In this document: positions 25,308-34,170 of the stretch, piece after piece
How the letters are laid out: every line of letters starts with the position of its first letter
Position numbering within the stretch: the stretch's first letter is position 1
Assembly (NCBI RefSeq): GCF_021172165.1
Contig: NZ_CP089096.1
Coordinates: 1,984,001 to 2,048,000, forward strand
Length of the DNA: 64,000 nucleotides
Direction of reading: 5' to 3'
Origin: Flavobacterium channae
GTDB lineage: Bacteria > Bacteroidota > Bacteroidia > Flavobacteriales > Flavobacteriaceae
Notes under the pieces: generated by a model
What the model was told of the DNA's origin: nothing
The model's input: only the letters and a program-made list of their open reading frames with translations
Database searches by the model: none
Made by a program: the position numbers and the translations under genes

Positions 25308-26870
25308 ATGGATATACTAAGTATAATAATTGGAATTGTTGTCGGTCTTGCTGGAGGTTTTGGAATTGCTAAGTTTTTAGAAAAAAGCAATGTTTCTAAC
25401 CTAATTAAAAACGCAAAAAAAGAAGCAGCTTCGATTTTAAAAGACGCTAAAACAGAAGCTGAAGCAGCGAAAAAAGATAAAATTCTACAAGCTAAAGAGA
25501 AGTTTTTAGAATTAAAAGCAGAACATGAACAAGTTATTTTAGCGCGTGACAAAAAAATGGCTGAAGCCGAAAAAAGAACACGTGATAAAGAATCGCAAAT
25601 TTCTAACGAATTAGCTAAAACTAAAAAAGTTAATGAAGAAGTAGAAAACAAAATTGCTGATTACAACACTAAAATTGAGTATTTAGAGAAAAAGCAACAA
25701 GAAATCGAGAAGCTTCACAGAAGTCAAGTTGAGCAATTAGAAGCTATTTCTGGCTTATCTGCTGAAGAAGCTAAAAATCAATTGGTTGAAAGTTTAAAAG
25801 CTGAAGCCAAAACAAATGCTATGTCATTTATTCAAGACACTGTTGAAGAGGCTAAAATGACAGCACAGCAAGAAGCTAAGAAAATCATCATTAATACAAT
25901 TCAACGTGTTGGAACTGAAGAAGCAGTTGAAAATTGTGTTTCTGTTTTCAATATTGAATCAGATGATGTTAAAGGTAGAATCATTGGTCGTGAAGGTCGT
26001 AACATTAGAGCTTTAGAAGCTGCAACAGGAGTTGAAATAATTGTTGATGATACACCTGAAGCAATTATCTTATCTTGTTTTGATCCTGTAAGAAGAGAAA
26101 TCGCTCGTTTAGCACTTCACAAATTAGTAACTGATGGTCGTATTCACCCAGCTCGTATTGAAGAAGTAGTTGCTAAAACAGCTAAACAAATTGATGAAGA
26201 AATCATCGAAACTGGTAAACGTACGGTAATTGATTTAGGAATCCACGGATTACACCCTGAATTAATTAAAGTGGTAGGTAGAATGAAATATCGTTCATCT
26301 TACGGACAAAACTTGCTACAACACTCAAGAGAGGTAGCGAAGCTTTGTGGTATTATGGCCGCTGAATTAGGATTAAACGTTAAATTAGCAAAAAGAGCTG
26401 GTTTATTACACGATATTGGAAAAGTTCCTGATACTGAAAGTGAATTACCTCACGCAATTTTAGGTATGCAATGGGCTGAGAAATATGGTGAAAAAGAAGA
26501 AGTTTGCAACGCTATTGGAGCCCACCACGATGAAATTGAAATGAAATCATTAATTTCTCCAATTATTCAAGTATGTGATGCTATTTCTGGAGCACGTCCT
26601 GGAGCAAGAAGACAAGTATTAGATTCTTACATTCAGCGCTTAAAAGACTTAGAAGATATTGCATTTGGATTTAGTGGTGTTAAAAACGCATACGCGATTC
26701 AAGCAGGTAGAGAATTACGTGTAATTGTAGAAAGTGAAAAAGTATCTGATGATGCTGCAGTAAACTTATCATTTGATATTTCACAAAAAATCCAAACGGA
26801 AATGACTTATCCTGGTCAAGTAAAAATTACTGTAATTAGAGAAACTAGAGCAGTAAATATTGCCAAATAA
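25308..26870 (+). CDS. rny: Ribonuclease Y
   Basis: Membrane-anchored endoribonuclease that starts mRNA decay. The 520 residues show an N-terminal membrane helix ([19 protein letters not shown]), a long charged coiled coil to about residue 200, a KH RNA-binding domain ([19 protein letters not shown]), and an HD domain with the metal-binding HDIGK motif near 360 and GAHHDE near 405. Length and order match RNase Y exactly. It follows the 6S RNA by 20 bases. A terminator comes after it. Confidence 0.95.
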   Translation: MDILSIIIGIVVGLAGGFGIAKFLEKSNVSNLIKNAKKEAASILKDAKTEAEAAKKDKILQAKEKFLELKAEHEQVILARDKKMAEAEKRTRDKESQISNELAKTKKVNEEVENKIADYNTKIEYLEKKQQEIEKLHRSQVEQLEAISGLSAEEAKNQLVESLKAEAKTNAMSFIQDTVEEAKMTAQQEAKKIIINTIQRVGTEEAVENCVSVFNIESDDVKGRIIGREGRNIRALEAATGVEIIVDDTPEAIILSCFDPVRREIARLALHKLVTDGRIHPARIEEVVAKTAKQIDEEIIETGKRTVIDLGIHGLHPELIKVVGRMKYRSSYGQNLLQHSREVAKLCGIMAAELGLNVKLAKRAGLLHDIGKVPDTESELPHAILGMQWAEKYGEKEEVCNAIGAHHDEIEMKSLISPIIQVCDAISGARPGARRQVLDSYIQRLKDLEDIAFGFSGVKNAYAIQAGRELRVIVESEKVSDDAAVNLSFDISQKIQTEMTYPGQVKITVIRETRAVNIAK

Positions 26871-26896
26871 AAGGATAAAACATCATACAAAACGCA

Positions 26897-26930
26897 AAAG
26901 ACTTGTTATTCATTTAACAGGTCTTTTTTT
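26897..26930 (+). terminator. Terminator after rny
   Basis: Arms AAAGACTTGTTA and TAACAGGTCTTT (one G-T pair) with a TTCATT loop, followed by a T-run. Confidence 0.8.
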
Positions 26931-27002
26931 AATTCTGATAACATGATTTGCAATTTTGGCACAATTTTTTCGTTCTAAAATGGTAATCATAAAACTATAG
27001 AT

Positions 27003-27590
27003 ATGAAAAAAGTAATTTTATTAGTCCTAGTTTTTATTGGAACACAAAATGTTATTGGACAAGAAAAAACAAAAAGCGAGGGAAGTTTTGGTATTAAAGG
27101 TGGTTTAAACTACTCAACAGTAACTCAAGGAGATTTTGACGAAGGACCAGATCCAAGAACAAGTTTTCATATTGGTTTCTTTTCAGAAATTCCTTTAATT
27201 GACAAAGTATTTTCTATTCAACCCGAATTCATTTATTCGAGACAAGGTTTTGAAAACAACTTTACACTTCTGGGAAACAATTACAAAACCACATATAAAA
27301 TTGATTATATCAATGTTCCGGTTTTAGCCAAAATATATTTAGGCAAAACATTTGCTATTGAAGCTGGACCTCAATTTGGTCTAAAAATAAACGAAAATGT
27401 AGAAACTAATAATTCTACAACTGAAACAAATGACGTTAATGCTTTTGACACAGCATTGGCGGCAGGAATATCACTGAATTTTGATTCTGTATTTATCTCT
27501 GGAAGATATACCTATAGTTTAAATGAAGTCGTCAAAAACTCCAATGCTAAAAATTCAGTATTTCAAGTAGGATTAGGTTTTAAATTTTAA
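27003..27590 (+). CDS. Outer-membrane beta-barrel protein (PorT-like)
   Basis: A 195-residue secreted protein. The signal peptide is MKKVILLVLVFIGTQNVIGQ. The rest alternates polar and aromatic residues in a way typical of eight-stranded barrels: GSFGIKGGLNYSTV, FHIGFFSEIP, FSIQPEFIYSRQGF, YINVPVLAKIYL, AIEAGPQFGLKI, and a last strand ending FQVGLGFKF. This is the porin-family/outer-membrane beta-barrel 2 type common in Bacteroidota. It is about 28 percent similar by eye to the barrel at 29615. Function unknown. Confidence 0.8.
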   Translation: MKKVILLVLVFIGTQNVIGQEKTKSEGSFGIKGGLNYSTVTQGDFDEGPDPRTSFHIGFFSEIPLIDKVFSIQPEFIYSRQGFENNFTLLGNNYKTTYKIDYINVPVLAKIYLGKTFAIEAGPQFGLKINENVETNNSTTETNDVNAFDTALAAGISLNFDSVFISGRYTYSLNEVVKNSNAKNSVFQVGLGFKF

Positions 27591-27598
27591 ATCTTTTA

Positions 27599-27634
27599 AA
27601 AAGACATTAATTATCAAATTAGTGTCTTTTTTTT
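27599..27634. terminator. Terminator between the beta-barrel gene and xerD
   Basis: Arms AAAAGACATTAATT and AATTAGTGTCTTTT enclose ATCA, with one G-T pair, followed by a T-run overlapping the xerD stop. It serves two convergent genes. Confidence 0.8.
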
Positions 27635-28532
27635 ATCTCCTAGGATGAAAATTATTTAACACCTCAGAAAGGAATTTTCTATCCAAATGCATATATACTT
27701 CTGTAGTAGTAATTGATTCGTGTCCGAGCATTAATTGTATCGAACGTAAATCGGCTCCATTTTCTAATAAATGCGTTGCAAAAGAATGTCGGAATGTATG
27801 TGGACTGATTGTTTTATTTAAATTGATTTTTACGGCTAAATCTTTAATAATCGTAAAAACCATGGCGCGCGTTAATTGCCTCCCTCTCCTGTTTAAAAAA
27901 AGCGTATCCTCATGCCCTTTTTGAACTGGATAATGCACTCGTATTAAGTTTACATAAGAAGTAATATATTTAATTGTAGAGCCTCCTACAGGCACAAAAC
28001 GTTGTTTATTTCCTTTTCCTGTAATTTTAATAAAACCTTCTTCAAAAAAAAGGTCTGAAATCTTTAAACCCACCAATTCTGACACTCGCAAACCACAGCT
28101 GTATAGCGTTTCTAACATAGCTTTGTTGCGTTCTCCTTCTGGAGTAGATAAATCAATGGCGTTAATTAAAGCATCTATTTCCTCTGTTGCTAAAGTATCG
28201 GGTAATTTACGACCTGTTTTAGGCACTTCTATCAATTCTAAAGGAGTGTTGTTACGATAATCTTCAAATACTAAATAATTAAAGAAGCTTTTTAAACCAG
28301 AAATTATTCGCGACTGGCTTCGTGCATTTACTTTTGATGAAATTTCGTAAATGAATTGCTGAATGGTTTCTTCTGAAATATGAATTGGAGAAACGGCAAT
28401 ATCGTGTTGATGTAAGAACAACACTAATTTTTCAATATCAAACGTATAGTTTTCAATGGTATTTTTAGAAAGACCACGCTCTAATCGCAGATAATTTTGA
28501 TATTCTTTAATATACGATTGCCATGTACTCAT
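27633..28532 (-). CDS. xerD: Tyrosine recombinase XerD
   Basis: Site-specific recombinase of 299 residues that resolves chromosome dimers at dif. The N-terminal SAM-like domain is present (YLRLERGLSKNTIENYTFDI). The catalytic domain holds all expected residues: Arg in SCGLRVSELVGL (about 148), Lys in ITGKGNKQR (about 173), the His/Arg pair in HTFRHSFATHLLENGADL (about 244-247), His in LGHESITTT (about 270) and Tyr in EVYMHLD (about 280). Size and wording fit XerD of Bacteroidota rather than an integrase. No dif-like site was recognised nearby, and the gene is in a core context. Confidence 0.88.
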   Translation of the reverse strand: MSTWQSYIKEYQNYLRLERGLSKNTIENYTFDIEKLVLFLHQHDIAVSPIHISEETIQQFIYEISSKVNARSQSRIISGLKSFFNYLVFEDYRNNTPLELIEVPKTGRKLPDTLATEEIDALINAIDLSTPEGERNKAMLETLYSCGLRVSELVGLKISDLFFEEGFIKITGKGNKQRFVPVGGSTIKYITSYVNLIRVHYPVQKGHEDTLFLNRRGRQLTRAMVFTIIKDLAVKINLNKTISPHTFRHSFATHLLENGADLRSIQLMLGHESITTTEVYMHLDRKFLSEVLNNFHPRR

Positions 28533-28562
28533 GTATCAAATGTAAGCAATTTGATGTAATAA

Positions 28563-28588
28563 AAAAATCCCGCCGAAGCGGGATTTTT
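28563..28588 (-). terminator. Terminator after the minus-strand beta-barrel gene
   Basis: Arms ATCCCGC and GCGGGAT with a CGAA loop (plus strand), flanked by A- and T-runs. On the minus strand it ends 20 bases past the beta-barrel gene stop. Confidence 0.85.
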
Positions 28589-28607
28589 GACTTATTTGTT
28601 ATACAAA

Positions 28608-29228
28608 TTAGAATTTGTAAACTAAACCAAAATTGATTGAAGCGAAATCTAATCCTAATTGGAATTTGTTTTTAGCCTCAGCACCAGATACATCTTCTTT
28701 AGATGATGAATAACCTAAGATACCAACTGAAGTTTCTAATGCAAAATTATCAGAAACAAAATAGTTAAAACCTGGAGCTAAATTGATAGAGAATGTATTA
28801 ACATCTTCTCCAGATCCAAATGGAGTTAATCCCCCCATAAATTCCACATACTCAGTACTTGTTGTAGCATAATTAACATTTAATTCTGCAAACGGTGCAA
28901 ATTTAGAAGTTTTTAAGTAATATCTACCAAAAGCTCCAAATGAAGTTGTTTTGTTTTCAGCAGCTGTATCTCCATCTTCATCAACTTTACCACTTCCTAA
29001 TCCTAATCCTAATCCTAACGCAATGTTTTCTGTTACGAAATAACCTACTTTAGGAGCAACTGTAAATTCATTTACTTTTACATCATCTTGTTTTTCTGAA
29101 CTAAATCCAACAGTTCCAGACATAAAAATACTTCCTTTAGAAAATCCACCATTTCCTTTTTCTTCTTCTTGTGCGTTAGCAAAACCAAAAGCCAATAATG
29201 CTACAGCAGATAATAAAACTTTTTTCAT
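28608..29228 (-). CDS. Outer-membrane beta-barrel protein
   Basis: A 206-residue secreted barrel. The signal peptide is MKKVLLSAVALLAFGFANAQ. The mature sequence shows strand-like alternation: IFMSGTVGFSSEK, FTVAPKVGYFVTENIALGLG, SFGAFGRYYL, FAPFAELNVNYAT, FSINLAPGFNYFVSDNFALE, and a final INFGLVYKF ending in Phe, the recognition signal for barrel insertion. It fits the OmpW/opacity-like type. A short repeat GLGLGLGSG lies in the first third. Function unknown. A consensus promoter lies upstream. Confidence 0.8.
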   Translation of the reverse strand: MKKVLLSAVALLAFGFANAQEEEKGNGGFSKGSIFMSGTVGFSSEKQDDVKVNEFTVAPKVGYFVTENIALGLGLGLGSGKVDEDGDTAAENKTTSFGAFGRYYLKTSKFAPFAELNVNYATTSTEYVEFMGGLTPFGSGEDVNTFSINLAPGFNYFVSDNFALETSVGILGYSSSKEDVSGAEAKNKFQLGLDFASINFGLVYKF

Positions 29229-29256
29229 GTTTAGTTTAAATTTAAAGTTAATAGGG

Positions 29257-29290
29257 CAAATTTATAGCATTTTTCTATACAAAATAACAA
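29257..29290 (-). promoter_or_regulatory. Promoter of the beta-barrel gene (TTG-N23-TAAATTTG)
   Basis: On the minus strand TAAATTTG (29257-29264) lies 23 bases downstream of TTG (29288-29290), giving a leader of about 22 bases. Confidence 0.55.
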
Positions 29291-29614
29291 AATTTGTTAT
29301 GTTATTAACAATTTTATTAACAAGTAAAATCAATGTGGTTAATAATCAAGCAGTTAAAAAGCATAAAAAATAATAAATTAAAGTTTTTTTAATACTTTTT
29401 TTTCTTTTTTAAAAATTAAAAAATTAACCAACTATTTCATTTTCAACAACTTCCTAAAATCGGTAAAATTAGCATTTTGTCGATAAAAACAATAAAAAGC
29501 GCTAGAAAACGTTTTTACAAGTACAAAAACGTTGTCAATTACTATAAATAAAGCGTTTCTATAGTTTATCACAAGGTATCATTTATAACTTTCAGTTCAC
29601 TAAATACTTTATAT
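29291..29614. other. Divergent intergenic region with one inverted repeat
   Basis: Very AT-rich sequence between two divergent beta-barrel genes. The only structure I see is a 9-bp inverted repeat, AACGTTTTT (29508-29516) and AAAAACGTT (29525-29533), about 80 bases upstream of the plus-strand gene. It could be an operator. No gene is visible. Confidence 0.45.
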
Positions 29615-30169
29615 ATGAAAAAAAGAATTGCAACATTGATTTTACTAATTCTAGGAATTGGTTTTTCACAGGCTCAAATGCTAAAATTCGGAATTAAAGG
29701 CGGTGTAAACTTTGCTAACTATACAGGCGGTGATATTTCGGGAGTAGATTTTAACACCATAACTAGTTATCATGCTGGTGTAGTTTCCGAAATTAAGATC
29801 TTTGAAAATTTTGCACTTCAACCAGAACTCTTGTATTCTACACAAGGTTCAGAACTTGATGGATTAGGAGATCAAATTAAAAACGAGTTGGGCTATTTAT
29901 CTTTACCTGTCTTAGCAAAATTTTATCTTACACCTAATAAGTTCAGTTTAGAAGTTGGCCCACAATTTTCTGCCTTGGTAAGCGAGCGTAATGAAGTTGA
30001 TACAAATGATAGTAATACTTTTGACTTTGGTTTAGCTGGAGGTTTAAGTTATAAAATAACCGATGGTATATTTGTTTCAGGAAGATATGTTGCTGGTTTA
30101 ACTGAAGCTAAAAAAGATGCCGATGTGAAAAATTCAGTGATACAATTTTCTGTAGGATTTCTGTTTTAA
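29615..30169 (+). CDS. Outer-membrane beta-barrel protein (PorT-like)
   Basis: A 184-residue secreted barrel related to the one at 27003. The signal peptide is MKKRIATLILLILGIGFSQA. Strand-like segments are LKFGIKGGVNFANY, YHAGVVSEIKIF, FALQPELLYSTQG, YLSLPVLAKFYL, SLEVGPQFSALVS, and a terminal VIQFSVGFLF. Between its two halves it shares order and wording with the paralogue (GIKGG, QPE, LPVLAK, VGPQF), so the two probably arose by duplication. Function unknown. Confidence 0.8.
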   Translation: MKKRIATLILLILGIGFSQAQMLKFGIKGGVNFANYTGGDISGVDFNTITSYHAGVVSEIKIFENFALQPELLYSTQGSELDGLGDQIKNELGYLSLPVLAKFYLTPNKFSLEVGPQFSALVSERNEVDTNDSNTFDFGLAGGLSYKITDGIFVSGRYVAGLTEAKKDADVKNSVIQFSVGFLF

Positions 30170-30191
30170 TACAAATTCACAATATTTTACT

Positions 30192-30220
30192 AAAACCATT
30201 CTTAGAAAGAATGGTTTTTT
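30192..30220 (+). terminator. Terminator after the PorT-like gene
   Basis: Arms AAAACCATTCTT and AAGAATGGTTTT with an AGA loop, followed by T. Confidence 0.8.
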
Positions 30221-30242
30221 TATTTTTACAAAAACAATCCAC

Positions 30243-30656
30243 ATGAACATCATCATTATAAACGGTCCAAATCTTAATCTTTTAGGAAAGCGCGAACCAG
30301 AAGTTTATGGCAACGAAACTTTTGAAACGTATTTTAAAAAATTAGAATCGCAATTTCCTTCATTAAACTTAGACTACTTTCAAAGCAATATAGAAGGTGA
30401 AATTATTACTAAAATTCAAGAAACCGGATTTTCTTATGATGGTATTATTTTAAATGCTGGAGCTTATACGCATACATCTATAGGTATAGGCGATGCAATA
30501 AAAGCAATTACTACTCCCGTTATAGAAGTTCATATCTCGAATACTTTTTCAAGAGAATCGTTTAGACATCAATCCTATATTTCCCCAAATGCTAAAGGAA
30601 TTATTATTGGATTTGGATTACAGAGTTACGATTTAGCAATAAAATCGTTTTTATAA
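30243..30656 (+). CDS. aroQ: 3-dehydroquinate dehydratase, type II
   Basis: Shikimate-pathway enzyme that dehydrates 3-dehydroquinate. The 137 residues carry the type II landmarks: NGPNLNLLGKREPEVYG with the catalytic Arg and Tyr of the flexible lid, FFQSN-like DYFQSNIEGEII, LNAGAYTHTSIGIGDAI at the substrate site, and EVHISNTFSRESFRHQS holding the catalytic His. The protein forms dodecamers in known members. It has its own upstream terminator and may form a unit with the following DUF5686 gene, 46 bases downstream. Confidence 0.95.
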   Translation: MNIIIINGPNLNLLGKREPEVYGNETFETYFKKLESQFPSLNLDYFQSNIEGEIITKIQETGFSYDGIILNAGAYTHTSIGIGDAIKAITTPVIEVHISNTFSRESFRHQSYISPNAKGIIIGFGLQSYDLAIKSFL

Positions 30657-30702
30657 TACAACCTTTTATTAGGTACAAACGTCTATATAATAAACTTAAC
30701 TT

Positions 30703-33168
30703 ATGAATAAAATTCTATTTGCTTTACTATTTATTTTTTCATCCATTTCATTTGCTCAAATAAAAGGAACAATTAAAGACAAAGAAGGAAATCCACTCCC
30801 TTTTGTAAACATATATATTGAGAACACTTATATAGGTACAACTTCTAATGAATTAGGAAAATACGAATTGAATGTAAATGATAAAAAAAATGTTCATTTG
30901 ATTTTCCAGTATTTAGGATATAAAACACAAAAACATATTCTTACCATTACTCAATTTCCATATGAATTTGATGTTGTTTTACAAGAAGAAGATTTTCAAT
31001 TAAAAGAAGTTGTAGTTGTAAATGGTGAAAATCCTGCAAATGAAATTATTCGAAATGCAATAAGAGACAAAAAGAAAAACGCGGCAAAAACTGATAAGTT
31101 TGAAGCAGATTTTTATTCAAGAGGAATTTTTAGAGCTAAAGACATTCCTAAAAAGTTTATGGGAATTGAAATTGGTGATTTAGAAGGCAACTTAGATTCT
31201 ACAAGAAGCGGTATTATTTACCAATCGGAAACCGTTTCAAAAATCAAATTTCAAAAACCAAACGATTTAAAAGAAGAAATTATTGCTTCTAAAATTGCTG
31301 GAGACGACAATGGTTTTAGTTACAACACGGCATTGAACACTAATTATGATTTTTACGAAAACTATGTTGATTTTGGTATTAACATGGTTTCGCCAATTGC
31401 TGACAATGCATTTAACTATTACAGATACAAATTAGAAAGCACTTTTTACGACGATAAAAACCAACTTATCAATAAAATACAAGTTACGCCTAAACGAGAT
31501 AAAGAACCTGTTTTTGAAGGTTACCTATATATAGTAGAGGATTCTTGGGCAATTTATGGTGTTGATTTAGATATTAAAGGATATCGTATGCAACAACCAA
31601 TTTTAGAAACCATGAAGCTTACCCAAAATTTCAGTTATAATGTAGAAAATAAACTTTGGGCTAAAAACATTCAATCTTTAGATTTTAACGCGGGAATATT
31701 TGGAATGAAATTCACCGGAAAATTTACCCACGTATTCACGAATTACAATTTTAAAGATGCTTTTGAAAAGAAAACATTTGGTAAAGAAATCGTGACTTTT
31801 GCCGAAAATGCCAATAAAAAAGAAGACAGTTATTGGACAGAATATCGTCCGGTTCCTTTAACAGAAGAAGAAACTTCTAATTATGTAAAAAAAGACAGCA
31901 TTCAAACCATTAGAAAATCACAAACCTATTTGGATTCTATAGATGCAAAAGGGAATAAATTCAAGTTCATGAAAATATTTACTGGCTATACTTATAAAAA
32001 CACATATAAAAAGTGGAATTTCAACTATCAAGGATTAACCAATTTAAGTTCATTAAGTTTTAATACAGTTCAAGGTTGGAATTTAGATTCTGGGTTTTCA
32101 TTCAGAAAATGGAATGAAGAAACCGGTAAATTCACTTCTATTTCATCGACGTTTAATTATGGTTTTGCAGAAGATCGTCTTCGTGTAAACGGACGTTTTT
32201 ATCACCGATTCAACAATAGAAACAATGCTTACATTGCTGTTGGAGGCGGAAGTGCAATTAGTCAGTTTAATCCAAACCAACCAATTAGCAATATAATCAA
32301 TTCGGTTGCAACCTTATTCTTTAAAAACAACTACATGAAATTGTATAATAAAGAATTTGCCGAAATCAACTATGGTCAAGAAGTTGTCAACGGTATTTTT
32401 GCTTCGGGTAAATTACTATATGAAAATCGCCGTGCACTTTTTAATAATACCGATTACACCATCATTAAAAACGATGATTTATATTTTTCAAATGATCCGT
32501 TACAACCTTACAATTATACTTCGGTGCCGTTTGAAAAACATCATATTATGAAAGCAAGTTTGGGAACGCGCATTCGTTTTGGACAAAAATATATTTCTCG
32601 TCCTGATGGAAAAATAAACATTCAAAATGATGACTATCCTATTTTGAGTTTGTATTATGAAAAAGCATTTGGTGCTTCCGATAGCAATTATGAATATGGT
32701 TTTGTTTCAGGAAGTGTTGATTACAATAAAACATTAGGCAATAAAGGTGATTTTGGTCTGCGATTTAAAGCAGGGAAATTCTTTGATGCTGACAATATTT
32801 CGTTTGCCGATTATAAACACTTTAATGGTAATCAAACTCACGTGAATATGTTGAATAATTCATTAAACTCGTTTAATTTATTACCTTATTATAGTCATTC
32901 TACAAATGATGCTTATTTGGAAACACATATAGAACACAACTTTAAAGGTTATATTATGAATAAGATTCCGTTGTTAAACAAATTGCAATGGAATTTAATT
33001 GGCGGTTTTCACCAATTGAACATTCCAAATATGAAACCGTATCAAGAGTTTACTGTTGGTTTTGATAACATTGGTTGGGGTAAATTTAGATTCTTGCGTG
33101 TTGATTATGTAAGAAGTTACCAAAACGGATATCAAGGTGATGGTGTGATGTTTGGGGTGAAGTTTTAA
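30703..33168 (+). CDS. DUF5686 family outer-membrane protein with CarboxypepD_reg-like domain
   Basis: An 821-residue secreted protein. The signal peptide MNKILFALLFIFSSISFAQ is followed by a carboxypeptidase-regulatory-like domain (IKGTIKDKEGNPLPFVNIYI, YIGTTSNELGKYEL, FQYLGYKTQKH) up to about residue 95. The rest is long, beta-rich and aromatic, ending GVMFGVKF, a barrel-like C-terminal strand. This pairing is the DUF5686 type of Bacteroidota, thought to be an outer-membrane barrel. It lacks a plug domain, so it is not a TonB receptor. Function unknown. Confidence 0.82.
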   Translation: MNKILFALLFIFSSISFAQIKGTIKDKEGNPLPFVNIYIENTYIGTTSNELGKYELNVNDKKNVHLIFQYLGYKTQKHILTITQFPYEFDVVLQEEDFQLKEVVVVNGENPANEIIRNAIRDKKKNAAKTDKFEADFYSRGIFRAKDIPKKFMGIEIGDLEGNLDSTRSGIIYQSETVSKIKFQKPNDLKEEIIASKIAGDDNGFSYNTALNTNYDFYENYVDFGINMVSPIADNAFNYYRYKLESTFYDDKNQLINKIQVTPKRDKEPVFEGYLYIVEDSWAIYGVDLDIKGYRMQQPILETMKLTQNFSYNVENKLWAKNIQSLDFNAGIFGMKFTGKFTHVFTNYNFKDAFEKKTFGKEIVTFAENANKKEDSYWTEYRPVPLTEEETSNYVKKDSIQTIRKSQTYLDSIDAKGNKFKFMKIFTGYTYKNTYKKWNFNYQGLTNLSSLSFNTVQGWNLDSGFSFRKWNEETGKFTSISSTFNYGFAEDRLRVNGRFYHRFNNRNNAYIAVGGGSAISQFNPNQPISNIINSVATLFFKNNYMKLYNKEFAEINYGQEVVNGIFASGKLLYENRRALFNNTDYTIIKNDDLYFSNDPLQPYNYTSVPFEKHHIMKASLGTRIRFGQKYISRPDGKINIQNDDYPILSLYYEKAFGASDSNYEYGFVSGSVDYNKTLGNKGDFGLRFKAGKFFDADNISFADYKHFNGNQTHVNMLNNSLNSFNLLPYYSHSTNDAYLETHIEHNFKGYIMNKIPLLNKLQWNLIGGFHQLNIPNMKPYQEFTVGFDNIGWGKFRFLRVDYVRSYQNGYQGDGVMFGVKF

Positions 33169-33242
33169 ATCTTAAAGTTCCTTAATTAGAGGAAGTTGAA
33201 TTGAATATTTATTATATTTGTATTCTGTAATTTTAATTTATT

Positions 33243-33461
33243 ATGACAACATCAGCAATCAAACACGTAAATTCCAAACTCAAAAATTTACCTGATGCTT
33301 TGGTAGAAGAAGTGGAAAAATACATTGATTTTCTTGCATTTAAGTATTCCCAAGAAAGTCAAGATGTGCCTCAGTGGCACAAAGATGTTGTATTACAACG
33401 TATTGAAAATCAAGAACCTCCTGTTGATGCTTTTAAAATGATAGAAGAATTAGAAGGCTAA
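33243..33461 (+). CDS. DUF2281-type antitoxin
   Basis: A 72-residue acidic protein with the DUF2281 look: LKNLPDALVEEVEKYIDFLAF in the N-terminal helix, then a disordered tail with PQWHKDVVLQRIE. In known pairs this type neutralises a RelE/ParE toxin by wrapping it with the C-terminal part. It ends two bases before the toxin ATG, the typical antitoxin-first order. A -7 box, TATATTTG, lies at 33213-33220. Confidence 0.75.
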   Translation: MTTSAIKHVNSKLKNLPDALVEEVEKYIDFLAFKYSQESQDVPQWHKDVVLQRIENQEPPVDAFKMIEELEG

Positions 33462-33463
33462 CC

Positions 33464-33760
33464 ATGATTAAGTACCAAATAGTTGCTGACCCAAGAGTTG
33501 CCAATGATTTGAAAGAAGCTCGTGATTTCTTAAATTCAAGAAGAAAAGGATTGGGAAGTAAATTTTTAAAAGAATACAAAGTGCTTTTAAAAACCTTACA
33601 AAGTAATCCAGATTTCCAAGTAAGATGTAAGAACATCCATTGTTTACCACTGAAAACATTCAAGTATATGGTTCATTTTACTATTGATATCCTTAGCAAA
33701 ACAGTTCACTTATACGCTGTACTTTCAACTCACCAAAATCCTAACAAACATTGGTTGTAA
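33464..33760 (+). CDS. RelE/ParE-superfamily toxin
   Basis: A 98-residue basic protein: KYQIVADPRVANDLKEARDF, then GLGSKFLKEYKVLLKTLQSNP, MVHFTIDILSKTVHLYAVLSTH and a C-terminal NPNKHW. The predicted pattern of helical hairpin followed by a beta sheet fits the ParE branch. Members act on gyrase or on ribosome-bound mRNA; which applies here cannot be told. It is paired with the DUF2281 antitoxin and followed by a terminator. The pair marks the left border of the accessory region. Confidence 0.78.
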   Translation: MIKYQIVADPRVANDLKEARDFLNSRRKGLGSKFLKEYKVLLKTLQSNPDFQVRCKNIHCLPLKTFKYMVHFTIDILSKTVHLYAVLSTHQNPNKHWL

Positions 33761-33766
33761 ATTATT

Positions 33767-33797
33767 AAAGACATTTCTAAACGAAATGTCTTTTTTT
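33767..33797 (+). terminator. Terminator after the toxin gene
   Basis: Arms AAAGACATTTC and GAAATGTCTTT with a TAAAC loop, followed by a T-run. Confidence 0.85.
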
Positions 33798-33924
33798 ATT
33801 GGTGTACTTTCCACTTTACTTTAATTAGATACTTCTTGTTTTAAATTTAATTTTATCCTTTGAGTATACTACAACAAATTATAATTGTGGTAATTAAAAT
33901 TACGTTTCTACAGTTCTCGATACA

Positions 33925-33962
33925 TTTTACCTTTATAAATCTGAGACTTTATAAAGGTAAAA
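33925..33962. repeat. Perfect 15-bp inverted repeat
   Basis: TTTTACCTTTATAAA (33925-33939) and its exact complement (33948-33962) enclose TCTGAGAC. There is no T-run on either side, so it is not an ordinary terminator. It sits alone in a 400-base gene-free stretch and is followed by TTCGCGAA. Confidence 0.65.
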
Positions 33963-34086
33963 TTCGCGAAGTGACGTTAGTGGAATTACTTTTTATAAAA
34001 ACACAAGAAATGTACTATTAATCCATTTTGTTACAATAAAGGCTACCAAAGTTTTTCATTTTATATTTGGTTTGCATTAATAAACA

Positions 34087-34130
34087 GTACTATATTAATG
34101 CTATATCAGTGCTATATCAGTGCTATATAT
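34087..34130. repeat. Four 11-bp direct repeats upstream of a hypothetical gene
   Basis: Consecutive 11-base units GTACTATATTA, ATGCTATATCA, GTGCTATATCA and GTGCTATATAT share the core GCTATAT. The period is one helical turn, so all copies face the same side of DNA. They end 40 bases before the ATG at 34171 and could be an operator. The rest of the 33798-34170 gap holds no gene. Confidence 0.65.
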
Positions 34131-34170
34131 ATAAATAAAATTGTGAGTAACTATTTATAATGGATTGTTC

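Noticed and set aside
33925..33962. An integron attC site or attachment site
   Set aside because: It lacks the RYYYAAC/GTTRRRY ends and no integron integrase is nearby; the XerD at 27.6 kb sits in a core context.
34087..34130. A short CRISPR array
   Set aside because: Units are 11 bases without spacers, and no cas gene is present. No CRISPR array was seen anywhere in the window.
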